NCBI GenBank assembly: GCA_964569295.1
Contig: CAZMVU010000055.1
Coordinates: 1-23,998 of the forward strand
Length of the DNA stretch: 23,998 nt
Direction of reading: 5' to 3'
Origin: CAZMVU01 sp964569295
Lineage (GTDB): Bacteria > Hydrogenedentota > Hydrogenedentia > Hydrogenedentales > JAGMZX01
Made by a program: the position numbers and the translations under genes. The notes beneath the pieces were generated by a model. It searched no databases. It worked only from the letters and a program-made list of their open reading frames with translations, and was not told the origin of the DNA. The first letter of the stretch is position 1. The number at the start of each line of letters is the position of its first letter. Below are positions 1 to 9,379 of the stretch, piece by piece.

Positions 1-55
1 TTGCTCACAACGGGCACGAAGGAACCAAAACATCGGTAGTAGAAGAACTGCACCC
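1..55 (-). repeat. Dispersed repeat, copy 1 (MITE end)
   Basis: These 55 bases are identical to 9577-9631, and most of them recur in reverse complement at 23954-23996. Read on the minus strand the repeat begins GGGTGCAGTT and starts directly after the TAG stop codon (56-58) of the DUF4129 gene. It encodes nothing recognisable and has no stem plus T-run typical of a terminator. The copy is cut by the window edge, so its full length is unknown. It probably is one end of an element like that at 9380-9631. Confidence 0.85.
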
Positions 56-1849
56 CTATCTTACATGCCGTCTTCGCACGTGGTTGTAGGTCATCCAGAA
101 CCGGCGCAGGCGGTCAAACACGCGCTCGTCGAGCTGGATGGGTGAATAGGCGGCGCGCACATAGAGGCCGGTGAGTTCCTGCGCCTCTTCCTGCAAGGCC
201 TTGAGTTCCGGTGGGAACCGGTCAATGTACTCGTAGGGCGTCTCATCCGCGCGGCGTGGCACGCCGAGGTCGTAGGCGAGCGCGCACAGGGCGTCGTAGG
301 CATACTGCACCTGGTCCGCCACGCCCATGCGCTGGCCCTCGGGCGCGCCCAGCGGGTTCTGAAAGTGCCGCGATGTGGCAATGGCCCGCTGTATCCGCCG
401 CCTGGGCCTGCGCCTGGGCAGTGACGGCACGCGCAGGATCGTCTCGATGAGCCAGTCGAGGAAGTCGAAGAACCGGATGACCCAGCGGGGGTAACGCTCG
501 CGCTTGCGGGCGATGCGCCCCGCGACGACGCCCAACCCGCGCAGGCCGGCATAGGCCAGGAACAGGCCGAAGAGTACGAGTACCCCCTGGCCCACGAGGT
601 CCATCATGTGGCGGGTGGTTTCGATGGATTCCTCCGACATGCTCTCGGGCTTCACCATTTGGAAGCTGAACCAGTCGTATTGCCAGGGGTCTACCTTGTG
701 TTCCTCGACGTAAGCCATCGGCGGCAGCGGCGGCCGGGGAATCTGCAGCGCGGCGGTGAGCACAGCCACCACCATGACGAGCCCGAGCCCCACCCAGAAA
801 CAGCCGATGCGCTCGGGCATGGGCACGCCGCGGTTGCGGAAATACTGGCGCAGGCCGCCAAGGCTCGTGAGCATGAGGAGCGTGAGCGCACTAAAGATGT
901 ATATACCCATATACACCTGCCCCTTCATCACCCAGCCGGCGCCCGCATTGCGCACCACGGGCAGCCCAAGCGAAAAGATGATCATCACCGGCACGGAGAA
1001 GACGAAGATCGAGAGGCCGGGGTGCCGCCTCCCGAGCTTGTCTGCGGCCGTGGGCCCCTTTCGGGCGGGCACCGTCGGCTTGGGTTGCACGTGGTCCTCG
1101 GTGGGGTCGAAGGGTTTCAGGTCATACTGCGTACCCGTGGCGTCGGTCAGGGCGGTATCGCGGCCCCAGCGCTGTGCCTTTTCCCAGGCCTCGCGTTCTT
1201 CAGGCCGTTGCTTGCGGAACCGCGCGCGGAAGCGCTGCCCCGCGCCACGCAGAATGCCCACATCGCCCGCGGTGAAGTTCTCGTCCACGCAGCACTCGTG
1301 CACCAGGCGGTTCACCACCCACCACGTGAGCGCCACCACAAGCATGTTGAAGCCGGCGGCCGTCCACAGGTTCCGGTTCATGGTGCTGCCGCCGATGGAC
1401 TCGACCTCGTACCACGTGGTCGAGACGAGGGTATACATGCCGATGGCGGCCGCGAGCGCGAACATATACAGGACCGACTCGTCCGCGCCGTCCCGCGCGA
1501 TGAGCCGGTTCAAGGCCACCACACCGATAATGAACGCCAAGGCCACGAACCGGAGATTCTGGTCGAACACCTCGGTGTAGATATAGCGCACATCGAGCAG
1601 GAAGAAGATAACGGCATAAACCATCACGAGGATGAGGAACGGCGTCAGAAAATCGATGAGCCTGTCCGTGATCGTATGCCGCACATGCACCGTCGCGACG
1701 GGCCCGCGCTGCAACTGGGAGAGGCCGGTGTTCACGGGGGCCACGTCGCCCGCGGGCGCAAGGCCGTCCTCCGGCGGCGCCATGAGCGAGTGGAAGTCCG
1801 TGCGCTTACTGGGAGCGTTACTGCCCGATTCTGGCGGGGTTGAGCTCAT
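56..1849 (-). CDS. DUF4129 domain membrane protein
   Basis: A 597-residue polytopic membrane protein. After a soluble, Pro-rich N-terminus of about 60 residues there are roughly eight hydrophobic segments: a first group of four before a cytoplasmic-looking charged stretch (about 190-275, rich in Arg, Glu and Pro), then four more up to about residue 450. The last ~100 residues match the DUF4129 pattern: a tyrosine/leucine-rich helix, then 'GVPRRADETPYEYIDRFP', then 'LTGLYVRAAYSP'. DUF4129 domains usually occur at the C-terminus of transglutaminase-like (TgpA-type) proteins or as stand-alone partners of DUF58 and MoxR proteins; no transglutaminase domain is visible here. The start overlaps the end of the DUF58 gene by 32 bases, so the two are almost certainly co-transcribed and translationally coupled. 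Biochemical role unknown; a membrane part of a MoxR/DUF58-type cell-envelope system is an inference. Confidence 0.8.
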   Translation of the reverse strand: MSSTPPESGSNAPSKRTDFHSLMAPPEDGLAPAGDVAPVNTGLSQLQRGPVATVHVRHTITDRLIDFLTPFLILVMVYAVIFFLLDVRYIYTEVFDQNLRFVALAFIIGVVALNRLIARDGADESVLYMFALAAAIGMYTLVSTTWYEVESIGGSTMNRNLWTAAGFNMLVVALTWWVVNRLVHECCVDENFTAGDVGILRGAGQRFRARFRKQRPEEREAWEKAQRWGRDTALTDATGTQYDLKPFDPTEDHVQPKPTVPARKGPTAADKLGRRHPGLSIFVFSVPVMIIFSLGLPVVRNAGAGWVMKGQVYMGIYIFSALTLLMLTSLGGLRQYFRNRGVPMPERIGCFWVGLGLVMVVAVLTAALQIPRPPLPPMAYVEEHKVDPWQYDWFSFQMVKPESMSEESIETTRHMMDLVGQGVLVLFGLFLAYAGLRGLGVVAGRIARKRERYPRWVIRFFDFLDWLIETILRVPSLPRRRPRRRIQRAIATSRHFQNPLGAPEGQRMGVADQVQYAYDALCALAYDLGVPRRADETPYEYIDRFPPELKALQEEAQELTGLYVRAAYSPIQLDERVFDRLRRFWMTYNHVRRRHVR

Positions 1850-3107
1850 GCAGGTTCCGTTCGTGCTCGATGTGGAAGGTATAGATATCGTACTGGGCCA
1901 GGAGCGCCGCGGCTTCCTCGTAGCCTTTGCGGTCCTTGATGTAGAAGACCGACACCTGGAACCCGTGTTGTTTCAGCATGCCCAGGGTCAGCGCGAGCGC
2001 GGGCGTCACGTGCGGCGTTACGGGCAGGAGTGCGGCGTCGCGCGGGAGCGCCCGGAACCCGGTCATAAGCAGTTGCTCGCAGTCCAGGCCGTAACCCGGG
2101 AGCACACGCGCGAGGTTCTCCGCGATGCGCTGGGCCTGGAGTGGACTGCGCGTGGTGTGCACGCTCAAGGGGCTGATGCTGGCCGGATCGTCTTCCCCCA
2201 CAATGCTGGCCCGCGCTTCGTCTTTCGAGAGCGACTCCCGCTGCTCGACCTCGTACTTCGCGATCTCGGCGGCGTCGCGCGCGTTGGTAAGCATGCCCAC
2301 CTGCTCACCGGCCATCTGGAGGAGGTACGCGATAGACGCCGTCGTAGTTACGGCGAGTTCCATGCGCTCCTCTTTGTTCTCCGGCAGGTAGCTGTCGCCG
2401 TGGAAGTCGAGCACCAACGTGCCGCCCTGTACGCTCGTGGGCTCATGGGTCTTCACGTGCAGGGTGCCCGTGCGCGCCGTGGCCTTCCAGTGGATCGTGT
2501 TCAGCGGGTCGCCGGGCACATACTCGCGGATGCCCCGGATGTGTGTGGGGTCCTGGTAGATGCGGTTCGCCACGCGCACAGGGCCTTGCGGCCGCTTCGA
2601 CGCGATGTTGAAGGTCTCGATATAGGCCACCGTCGGCAACACGGACACATAGTCCTGCCGGTTCCCTGTGCGGAAGCGGCGCTGCAAGCCGAACAAATCA
2701 CCCGACTCCATGATCATCGGGCCCACGCGATGGTAACCGCGGCGCGGGAAGGTGAGCCGGTAGCGAATGGTGAGCGAGCGGCCCGGCATGAGCACCGCCA
2801 GGCGCGAGGCGGCGCCATGGCGCGGCGTATCGGCGGGGTGCTGGTCTTCGCAGTACAGCCAGGGAATCGGGAAGCCGCGCCGGTTCGTCACGGTTACCTG
2901 CACCTCGGTGTCCTGCCCCTGCTGGAGTGTGGTGTCCCTGATCGCGCGTTCGCACTCGAGGCCCAGGAGCCAGGCCATGGACGACAGGTTGGCGGCGATA
3001 ACCAGCAGGAGAAACGCGTAAACCGCATAGGCCATATAGGGGCTCAGCAGCAGCCATGAAACGGCGATGGCAACCACCGCCGCAATGTACCAGCCAGCGT
3101 TTTTCAT
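1818..3107 (-). CDS. DUF58 domain protein
   Basis: A 429-residue protein with two N-terminal membrane segments (about 5-21 and 25-50), then an immunoglobulin-like beta region, then the DUF58 signature at about 186-220: 'DPTHIRGIREYVPGDPLNTI' followed by HWKATART. The C-terminal ~200 residues resemble the von Willebrand A-like half of such proteins, with 'TLVLDFHGDSY' as the first strand. DUF58 proteins are usually encoded with a MoxR AAA+ ATPase and VWA or transglutaminase proteins; no MoxR gene lies in this window. The frame stays open back to 3194, but ATG at 3107 is preferred because it puts a typical DUF58 membrane anchor at residue 5 and avoids overlapping the upstream gene. The ATG at 3107 lacks a good Shine-Dalgarno sequence. 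The gap to the upstream membrane-protein gene is 52 bases. Confidence 0.87.
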   Translation of the reverse strand: MKNAGWYIAAVVAIAVSWLLLSPYMAYAVYAFLLLVIAANLSSMAWLLGLECERAIRDTTLQQGQDTEVQVTVTNRRGFPIPWLYCEDQHPADTPRHGAASRLAVLMPGRSLTIRYRLTFPRRGYHRVGPMIMESGDLFGLQRRFRTGNRQDYVSVLPTVAYIETFNIASKRPQGPVRVANRIYQDPTHIRGIREYVPGDPLNTIHWKATARTGTLHVKTHEPTSVQGGTLVLDFHGDSYLPENKEERMELAVTTTASIAYLLQMAGEQVGMLTNARDAAEIAKYEVEQRESLSKDEARASIVGEDDPASISPLSVHTTRSPLQAQRIAENLARVLPGYGLDCEQLLMTGFRALPRDAALLPVTPHVTPALALTLGMLKQHGFQVSVFYIKDRKGYEEAAALLAQYDIYTFHIEHERNLHELNPARIGQ

Positions 3108-3159
3108 GGGGCCTATGGTAGCACGGGCGCCCTGGGGCAGGGCAGGGGGGAAGGAATCC

Positions 3160-5100
3160 TCAGGGCTGGCCGGCCGGTGTCCCGTCTTCCTCAAAGAACC
3201 CGAAGTACCGGGCCAGTTTCATGAATGCATTGTCCGGCCCGGCCTCACCATCGACACTCTTGAAAAACGCCTGCACCGAGTAATCCAGGTTCATGAAGCC
3301 GGGATTCTTCTCGATTACCACAGACTCTCCGACAGCAGGCATGTGGAAGGGGCGCAGGTTGTCGTCCTGCCACACGAGAAAATCGTAGCTCGGGTCGTCC
3401 AGGGGGGGATCGAACACGAAAGCCACCTTGGTGGGTCCGCGATCATTTGCCGCGAGAATGGTCGCGGCGAGCCCGTCGAAACGCACCGTGTCGCCGGGTT
3501 CCAGCGCGAGGCTGGCGCGGCGGTACTGATGTTCGAAGGTGGTGGTCATCATCTGTCCGTCGATAATCTCGAGTTCGATGCGATCACTGGCGGTACGCGT
3601 AACCCGGTGGGAAAACGGCGCCATGCTCAGCGCCCACCAGCGTTCGGGGCGCGGCTTGTTCTCCAACAGGGCCATGAGTAATGGCGGAAACACCGTCATG
3701 ATCGGGTCCGACGAGTTCACCAGCACTACACGCTGCGGTTCGCCATTGGAAGGCGGCGTAATGGGCGGGTTGGCCGCTATCTGCTCCGCATCATCCATGG
3801 TGCTGCGCATCAGAGCGCTCAGCGCGGGCCAGGCCAAGGGCGCCAGGATTAGATTTGTCGCTATAAGAAAGTAGACGCCCGTGCGCGCGAACCGGGGAAT
3901 GCGAACCGGCGCCTGTTCAGGCGGAGGCACGGCATGCTTGCGCTCGATGCGCCAGCGCCACCAGTGCCGCACGATGACCGCCGTGGCCACAGCCGCACCC
4001 AGCGAGGGCATCATGAGCAGCCGTCCGGTTGGAAAGGTCGCCGCCACCGGCAGGAGGGACAGGATCGCGCCGCCGCATGTCCACAGGACAACCCGGCGCT
4101 CGCCCTCGTCGAGGCCCGCCCAGGCCCATCGCAGCAGGACGGCAAACAGCGCGAGTCCTGCCACACCCAGAGCCGCCAGGAATGGCGCCAGGGGCGGCGC
4201 GAACATCCACAGGTCCGCGGGTATCGCCAGCAACTGGCCGGCAAGCATACCCAGCATACGGCCCGGGGCGGTGCTCACATACATCAGCGGATCACGTATC
4301 GGGTTAATGTAGGTGGCCGAAGACGCCGCGCCGTAGCCCATGACGGCATAGATCCCGAGATAACCCAGTACCAGCACACCGAGCGGCGCCATGGCCAAGA
4401 GGCGGCGCGGCCGTTTGCCGGGCCCTGCCAGCATTTCCCAGCAGAACACATAACCGAGCATACCGAGGGCCGCCTCGCCCGCCGTGAGCGCCACCGCAAA
4501 CAACACCGGCGACAGCAGCGCGCCCGGCCGCCAACCCTCTTCGCGCCAGCGCATATGCGCGCACAGTGCAAACACGGACAACGCCATGGCGATAACCGAG
4601 TTCCGGTTGCACCACCACCCGACCGGGAGCCAATGCACCTCATCCACGACGAAGAGAACCAGCGCCAGCACCGCCAGTGAGCGGGGGAGCACGCGCCGGA
4701 AGAGCAGCGCCACCGCGCCCACCAGCACCAGGTACCAGAAGATCGAGTGGGCATGGTGCCCGACGGTGAAATCCCCGAAAACCGCGTCGTCCAACATCAT
4801 CAACACGGAACTGAGGGGCCGTGCGAAGTGCATCTTGAACTCGGGGTGCGTGAACCAGAGGTAGCGCCCCTGCGCTATCTGCGCGCGCATCTCGTCCGGT
4901 ATGCCCGGCGCCAGCCGGTACAGGTCGTACGGCTGCGAGGTTACATCCATATCGCGCAACGCTGCCAAAATCATGTGGTCGTCGAGAAACAACCCCATCC
5001 CCAGGGTTGGCAATGCGACGACTATCGCCAGCACAAAGGCCAAAAGGTAGCCGTGGCGCTTGCACCAAGCCACAATACGCTCCAGTTTCGTCAAATCCAT
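3160..5100 (-). CDS. Polytopic membrane protein, possibly GT-C-like glycosyltransferase
   Basis: A 646-residue protein with a membrane-spanning N-terminal two thirds and a soluble C-terminal part of about 200 residues. The first helix (about 16-37) is followed at once by acidic 'FLDDH', the place where GT-C glycosyltransferases carry their catalytic acidic pair in the first external loop. About ten further hydrophobic segments follow (near 125-150, 152-185, 205-235, 245-270, 290-335, 345-390, 415-440). A conserved-looking 'DEVHWLPVGWW' lies between helices. The C-terminal domain has no motif I recognise. The ATG at 5100 has GGAAGAAAG just upstream on the minus strand. It is first of a probable three-gene minus-strand operon with the DUF58 and DUF4129 genes. 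GT-C assignment is inference from topology and the DD motif only; another kind of transporter or envelope protein is possible. Confidence 0.7.
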   Translation of the reverse strand: MDLTKLERIVAWCKRHGYLLAFVLAIVVALPTLGMGLFLDDHMILAALRDMDVTSQPYDLYRLAPGIPDEMRAQIAQGRYLWFTHPEFKMHFARPLSSVLMMLDDAVFGDFTVGHHAHSIFWYLVLVGAVALLFRRVLPRSLAVLALVLFVVDEVHWLPVGWWCNRNSVIAMALSVFALCAHMRWREEGWRPGALLSPVLFAVALTAGEAALGMLGYVFCWEMLAGPGKRPRRLLAMAPLGVLVLGYLGIYAVMGYGAASSATYINPIRDPLMYVSTAPGRMLGMLAGQLLAIPADLWMFAPPLAPFLAALGVAGLALFAVLLRWAWAGLDEGERRVVLWTCGGAILSLLPVAATFPTGRLLMMPSLGAAVATAVIVRHWWRWRIERKHAVPPPEQAPVRIPRFARTGVYFLIATNLILAPLAWPALSALMRSTMDDAEQIAANPPITPPSNGEPQRVVLVNSSDPIMTVFPPLLMALLENKPRPERWWALSMAPFSHRVTRTASDRIELEIIDGQMMTTTFEHQYRRASLALEPGDTVRFDGLAATILAANDRGPTKVAFVFDPPLDDPSYDFLVWQDDNLRPFHMPAVGESVVIEKNPGFMNLDYSVQAFFKSVDGEAGPDNAFMKLARYFGFFEEDGTPAGQP

Positions 5101-5449
5101 GCGGGCTTTCTTCCGTAGTTTATCGGGCAGGCCGCGGTATACGGCGCGTGCGATTTCGGTTGTAAAGGTACCGGCGGGAAGAACCGGACCCGGGCAGCGT
5201 TCATTCCCGGGGCGTCACACCCACCACAGATACTAGTCGGAAATGCGCAGGATGTTACACGGGACAGCGAAAAGGCGGGGAATAACCCCCGTGCAAAGGC
5301 GTGTTGACACACCAATTACGAAGACGGGGGACTCATTGAAAAGAAGCCGTGCTCACCCCCCTGTAGCCTGGCAGCGCCGTATTTGCAGCCGCATAGCTCA
5401 CGGGCAACGCGCTTGCCGCACGTAACACAACGGAGGAGGGAGAATTCCC
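5101..5449. other. Divergent intergenic region, membrane protein / aceB
   Basis: This 349-base gap must hold promoters in both directions, but none is convincing. A perfect TTGACA lies at 5304-5309 (plus strand) without a matching -10 element at 16-18 bases. Small inverted repeats are present: CCCGGG at 5189-5194 with 5206-5211, and GTGT/ACAC at 5301-5310. No credible small gene or RNA was seen. Confidence 0.6.
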
Positions 5450-7057
5450 ATGGTTACAAACCGCACACTGCCAAGAGGCGTCGAAATCCTCGCCCCCATC
5501 AACGATCTTCACTCGGAGATTCTCACTGAAGAGGCGCTGGACTTTTACGCGACGCTGCACCGTGCGTTCAACGCACGCCGCCGCGAACTGCTCGATGCGC
5601 GTAAAAAGACCCAGGCCGCCATCGATGCCGGCCAAAAGCCCGATTTCAATCCAAAGACCAGGGATATCCGCGAAGGTGACTGGCGCGTGGCGCCCGTGCC
5701 GGACGACATGCAGGACCGCCGGGTCGAGATTACCGGCCCCGTGGACCGTAAGATGGTTATCAACGCATTGAATTCCGGTGCGAAGGCCTACATGGCCGAC
5801 TTCGAGGATTCCCATTGCCCCACGTGGGACGCCACCTTGAATGGCCAGGTGAACCTGCGCGACGCCAACCGCGGCGCCATCAAGCTCATCGACGAAGCCC
5901 GCGGCAAAACCTACGAACTGGGCAGCGAGATTGCCACGCTGATCGTGCGGCCCCGCGGCTGGCATCTCAATGAGAAGCACGTCAAGGTGGATGGCGAGGA
6001 AGCCAGCGGCGCCCTGTTCGACTTCGCGCTCTACTTCTTTCACAATGCCAAGATACGCCTGGACCAGGGCAAGGGCAGCTATTTCTACCTGCCGAAACTC
6101 GAGCACCATCTCGAGGCCCGGCTGTGGAACGATGTGTTCGTGAAAGCCCAGGATCTGCTCGGCGTTCCCCAGGGCACGTGCAAAGCCACCGTGCTTATCG
6201 AGCACATCCTGGCGACGTTCCAGTGCCACGAGATCCTCTACGAGTTGCGCGAGCACAGCGCCGGGCTCAACTGCGGGCGCTGGGACTACATTTTCAGCTA
6301 CATCAAAAAGCTCGGCAAGCAACCCGAGTTTCTCGTGCCGGACCGCGGCCGCGTTACCATGACGACACCCTTCATGCGCGCCTACTCGCTGTATGTCATC
6401 AAGACCTGCCACGCCCGCGGCGCCCACGCCATGGGCGGCATGGCCGCGCAGATCCCCATCAAGAACGATCCCGAACGCAACGAGGCCGCCCTCAACAAGG
6501 TGCGCACCGACAAAGAGCGCGAGGCCAACGACGGCCATGACGGCACCTGGGTCGCGCACCCCGGCCTGGTTCCCATCGCCATGGAAGCGTTCGACAAAGT
6601 CCTCGGCGACAAGCCGAACCAGCTCGACAAGCAGCGCCCGGATGTGTCCGTTACCGCACAAGAACTCATCGCCGTGCCCGAGGGGCCGATCACCGAAAGC
6701 GGGCTGCGTCAGAATGTTTCCGTAGCCATTCAGTATATCGAATCGTGGTTGCGCGGCATTGGCTGTGTGCCCCTGTACAACCTCATGGAAGACGCCGCCA
6801 CCGCGGAAATCTCCCGCACCCAGGTCTGGCAGTGGATCAAACACGACAAGGCCAAGCTCGACAACGGCCAACCGATAACGCTCGAACTCGTGCGCACCAT
6901 GATCCGGGAAGAACTCGACAAGGTGCGCGATCAGATCGGCACGGAAACCTACAACAACGGCCGGTTCGACGAAGCCACCCGCCTGTTCGATGAACTCATC
7001 GCCAGCGACGAACTCGCCGAATTCCTGACGCTCGAGGCCTATGAAAAGATCGATTGA
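5450..7057 (+). CDS. aceB: Malate synthase A
   Basis: Malate synthase condenses glyoxylate with acetyl-CoA to give malate, the second step of the glyoxylate shunt, in the cytoplasm. The 535-residue length matches isoform A (AceB). The N-terminus has 'GVEILAPINDLHSEILT' as in the family; a barrel segment has 'ATLIVRPRGWHLNEKH'; the family signature appears as 'GLNCGRWDYIFSYIKK'; and 'NLMEDAATAEISR' near residues 444-456 supplies Asp448, the expected catalytic base. A strong Shine-Dalgarno (GGAGGAGGG, 5432-5440) precedes the ATG by nine bases, fixing the start. The isocitrate lyase gene follows 220 bases later on the same strand, so both shunt enzymes are likely expressed together. No aceK or regulator gene lies nearby. 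Two rows counted by hand (6481-6540, 6601-6660) have more C than G on the coding strand, unlike the mqn genes. Confidence 0.97.
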   Translation: MVTNRTLPRGVEILAPINDLHSEILTEEALDFYATLHRAFNARRRELLDARKKTQAAIDAGQKPDFNPKTRDIREGDWRVAPVPDDMQDRRVEITGPVDRKMVINALNSGAKAYMADFEDSHCPTWDATLNGQVNLRDANRGAIKLIDEARGKTYELGSEIATLIVRPRGWHLNEKHVKVDGEEASGALFDFALYFFHNAKIRLDQGKGSYFYLPKLEHHLEARLWNDVFVKAQDLLGVPQGTCKATVLIEHILATFQCHEILYELREHSAGLNCGRWDYIFSYIKKLGKQPEFLVPDRGRVTMTTPFMRAYSLYVIKTCHARGAHAMGGMAAQIPIKNDPERNEAALNKVRTDKEREANDGHDGTWVAHPGLVPIAMEAFDKVLGDKPNQLDKQRPDVSVTAQELIAVPEGPITESGLRQNVSVAIQYIESWLRGIGCVPLYNLMEDAATAEISRTQVWQWIKHDKAKLDNGQPITLELVRTMIREELDKVRDQIGTETYNNGRFDEATRLFDELIASDELAEFLTLEAYEKID

Positions 7058-7277
7058 GCCCAGCGCGGCAGTCCGGCAGTTTGCAAGCCAGCACGCGCCG
7101 CCAAACCCGGCAAAGCGCCTACACAACGGCGCCTTCAGAAACACGCGGCATTTCTACACCGAACGGGTGCGAAACCGGAAAGCCGGCAGGGGCTGTGGCC
7201 CGTCAAACCAAACCGGCCTTCGCAAAGCAGATAGACGTAGTGAGCAGGCAACCCAACGCAGAAAGAGGATTGTTACG

Positions 7278-8585
<1,308 letters not shown>

Positions 8586-8621
8586 ACCGGCAAGCACAAC
8601 CGTACATACCCACGATGCACC

Positions 8622-8665
8622 AACGGCGTCCGGAGCACCAGAAGCCCCGGACGCCGTTCGCTTTT
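8622..8665 (+). terminator. Intrinsic terminator of aceA
   Basis: A perfect 12-bp inverted repeat (8622-8633 AACGGCGTCCGG with 8647-8658) encloses a 13-base loop and is followed by CGCTTTT. It lies 37 bases after the aceA stop codon on the same strand, as expected for a Rho-independent terminator of the aceBA unit. Confidence 0.8.
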
Positions 8666-8690
8666 ACCAACGCGGGTACCGCGCCCGGTT

Positions 8691-8757
8691 CTTTGGACAC
8701 ACGCATGCACTTCAGTCCACGCGCGCAACAGCGGTGGCAAGCCACCGCAGTCCAAAG
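8691..8757. repeat. REP-like nested palindrome
   Basis: Nested inverted repeats: outer arms CTTTGGAC (8691-8698) and GTCCAAAG (8750-8757), and an inner, nearly loopless hairpin GCGGTGGC-AA-GCCACCGC (8731-8748). The form is that of a repetitive extragenic palindrome. From memory, similar GGTGGC/GCCACC palindromes recur between genes in planctomycete-type genomes. Only one copy was seen in this window. Confidence 0.6.
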
Positions 8758-8957
8758 TAGCACCAACGGCATGGCTATCCCCGGCGCACGCGGGTATTCG
8801 CTATCATGGCCTTGCGAAACAAGTGCGCCGCGTTGCGCCACACGGCGAAAGAATTACCTACAGTGCATGCAAGACCGCCTATGCTGTGACTGTCCTACAT
8901 ACTTCTATACACTATGGCACACCGCTGACGGCAAACGGCTAAAGAATTACCATGAAA

Positions 8958-9012
8958 CACTACTGTCCAAGACGATTTTCCGGTAACCGTTGCAGAATGG
9001 AAACACACCGTC
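8958..9012 (+). repeat. 55-bp direct repeat, copy 1
   Basis: These 55 bases are identical to 9292-9346, at an offset of exactly 334 bases. The repeat begins CACTACTGTCC and ends ACACACCGTC. Sequence flanking the two copies differs on both sides, so each copy is a discrete unit. It is not within any credible gene. Confidence 0.9.
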
Positions 9013-9020
9013 CTTCACGC

Positions 9021-9091
9021 GCAGGCGGGAATCCAGCGCCCGTCCTACAGGGTTCCCGGCGTTTTTTCTGGATGCCTGCTTTCTCAGGCAT
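9021..9091. repeat. REP-like palindromic pair with terminator-like hairpin
   Basis: Left part GCAGGC...AATCCAG (9021-9036) is repeated inverted as CTGGATGCCTGC (9068-9079). Two smaller hairpins lie inside: CGGGAA/TTCCCG (9026-9031 with 9053-9058), followed soon by a run of six T (9062-9067), and ATGCCTG/CAGGCAT (9072-9078 with 9085-9091). The pattern resembles a widespread class of short bacterial intergenic palindromes (GCGGGAATCCAG...CTGGAT) that I know from other genomes. The first hairpin plus T-run could also end plus-strand transcription. Confidence 0.6.
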
Positions 9092-9116
9092 GACGAAATG
9101 GACGCAAGAAATTAAC

Positions 9117-9143
9117 CGCAGATGACGCAGATGACGCAGATGA
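9117..9143 (+). repeat. Tandem 9-bp repeat, three units
   Basis: Three perfect head-to-tail copies of CGCAGATGA at 9117-9125, 9126-9134 and 9135-9143. No gene overlaps it. The same motif is common, in my memory, as a short intergenic repeat in environmental bacterial genomes. Confidence 0.85.
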
Positions 9144-9251
9144 AGAGATTCCCTGGAATGGGGAAGTACGATGAGTACTTAACGTAATGGGCTCTGTCCC
9201 GAAAACTTTCATCTCCTGGCCAGCACAGATCTGTGAAGCGGTGAAGGAAAT

Positions 9252-9278
9252 GGACAGGATTGACAGGATGGACAAGAT
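9252..9278 (+). repeat. Second tandem 9-bp repeat, three units
   Basis: Three degenerate 9-bp units: GGACAGGAT (9252-9260), TGACAGGAT (9261-9269) and GGACAAGAT (9270-9278). It has the same unit length and copy number as the array at 9117-9143 but a different sequence. It lies just before the second copy of the 55-bp direct repeat. Confidence 0.8.
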
Positions 9279-9291
9279 GAAGAAAGGAAAG

Positions 9292-9346
9292 CACTACTGT
9301 CCAAGACGATTTTCCGGTAACCGTTGCAGAATGGAAACACACCGTC
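9292..9346 (+). repeat. 55-bp direct repeat, copy 2
   Basis: Identical to 8958-9012 over 55 bases. Between the two copies lie the REP-like pair and both 9-bp arrays, so the copies could be traces of a duplication or of independent insertions. Confidence 0.9.
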
Positions 9347-9379
9347 ATTCCCCACGTTGTGGCCGGTCTCCTTTTCTTC

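Noticed and set aside
608..1843. 411-codon plus-strand frame opposite the DUF4129 gene
   Set aside because: His- and Arg-rich, low-complexity product typical of an antisense shadow; the minus-strand frame has coherent membrane segments and a known domain.
5304..5309. Perfect TTGACA before aceB
   Set aside because: No -10 sequence at 16-18 bases; may be chance within a small inverted repeat.
5333..7144. 603-codon open frame antisense to aceB
   Set aside because: It mirrors the malate synthase gene in a GC-rich codon context; the product has no recognisable domains and aceB is certain.
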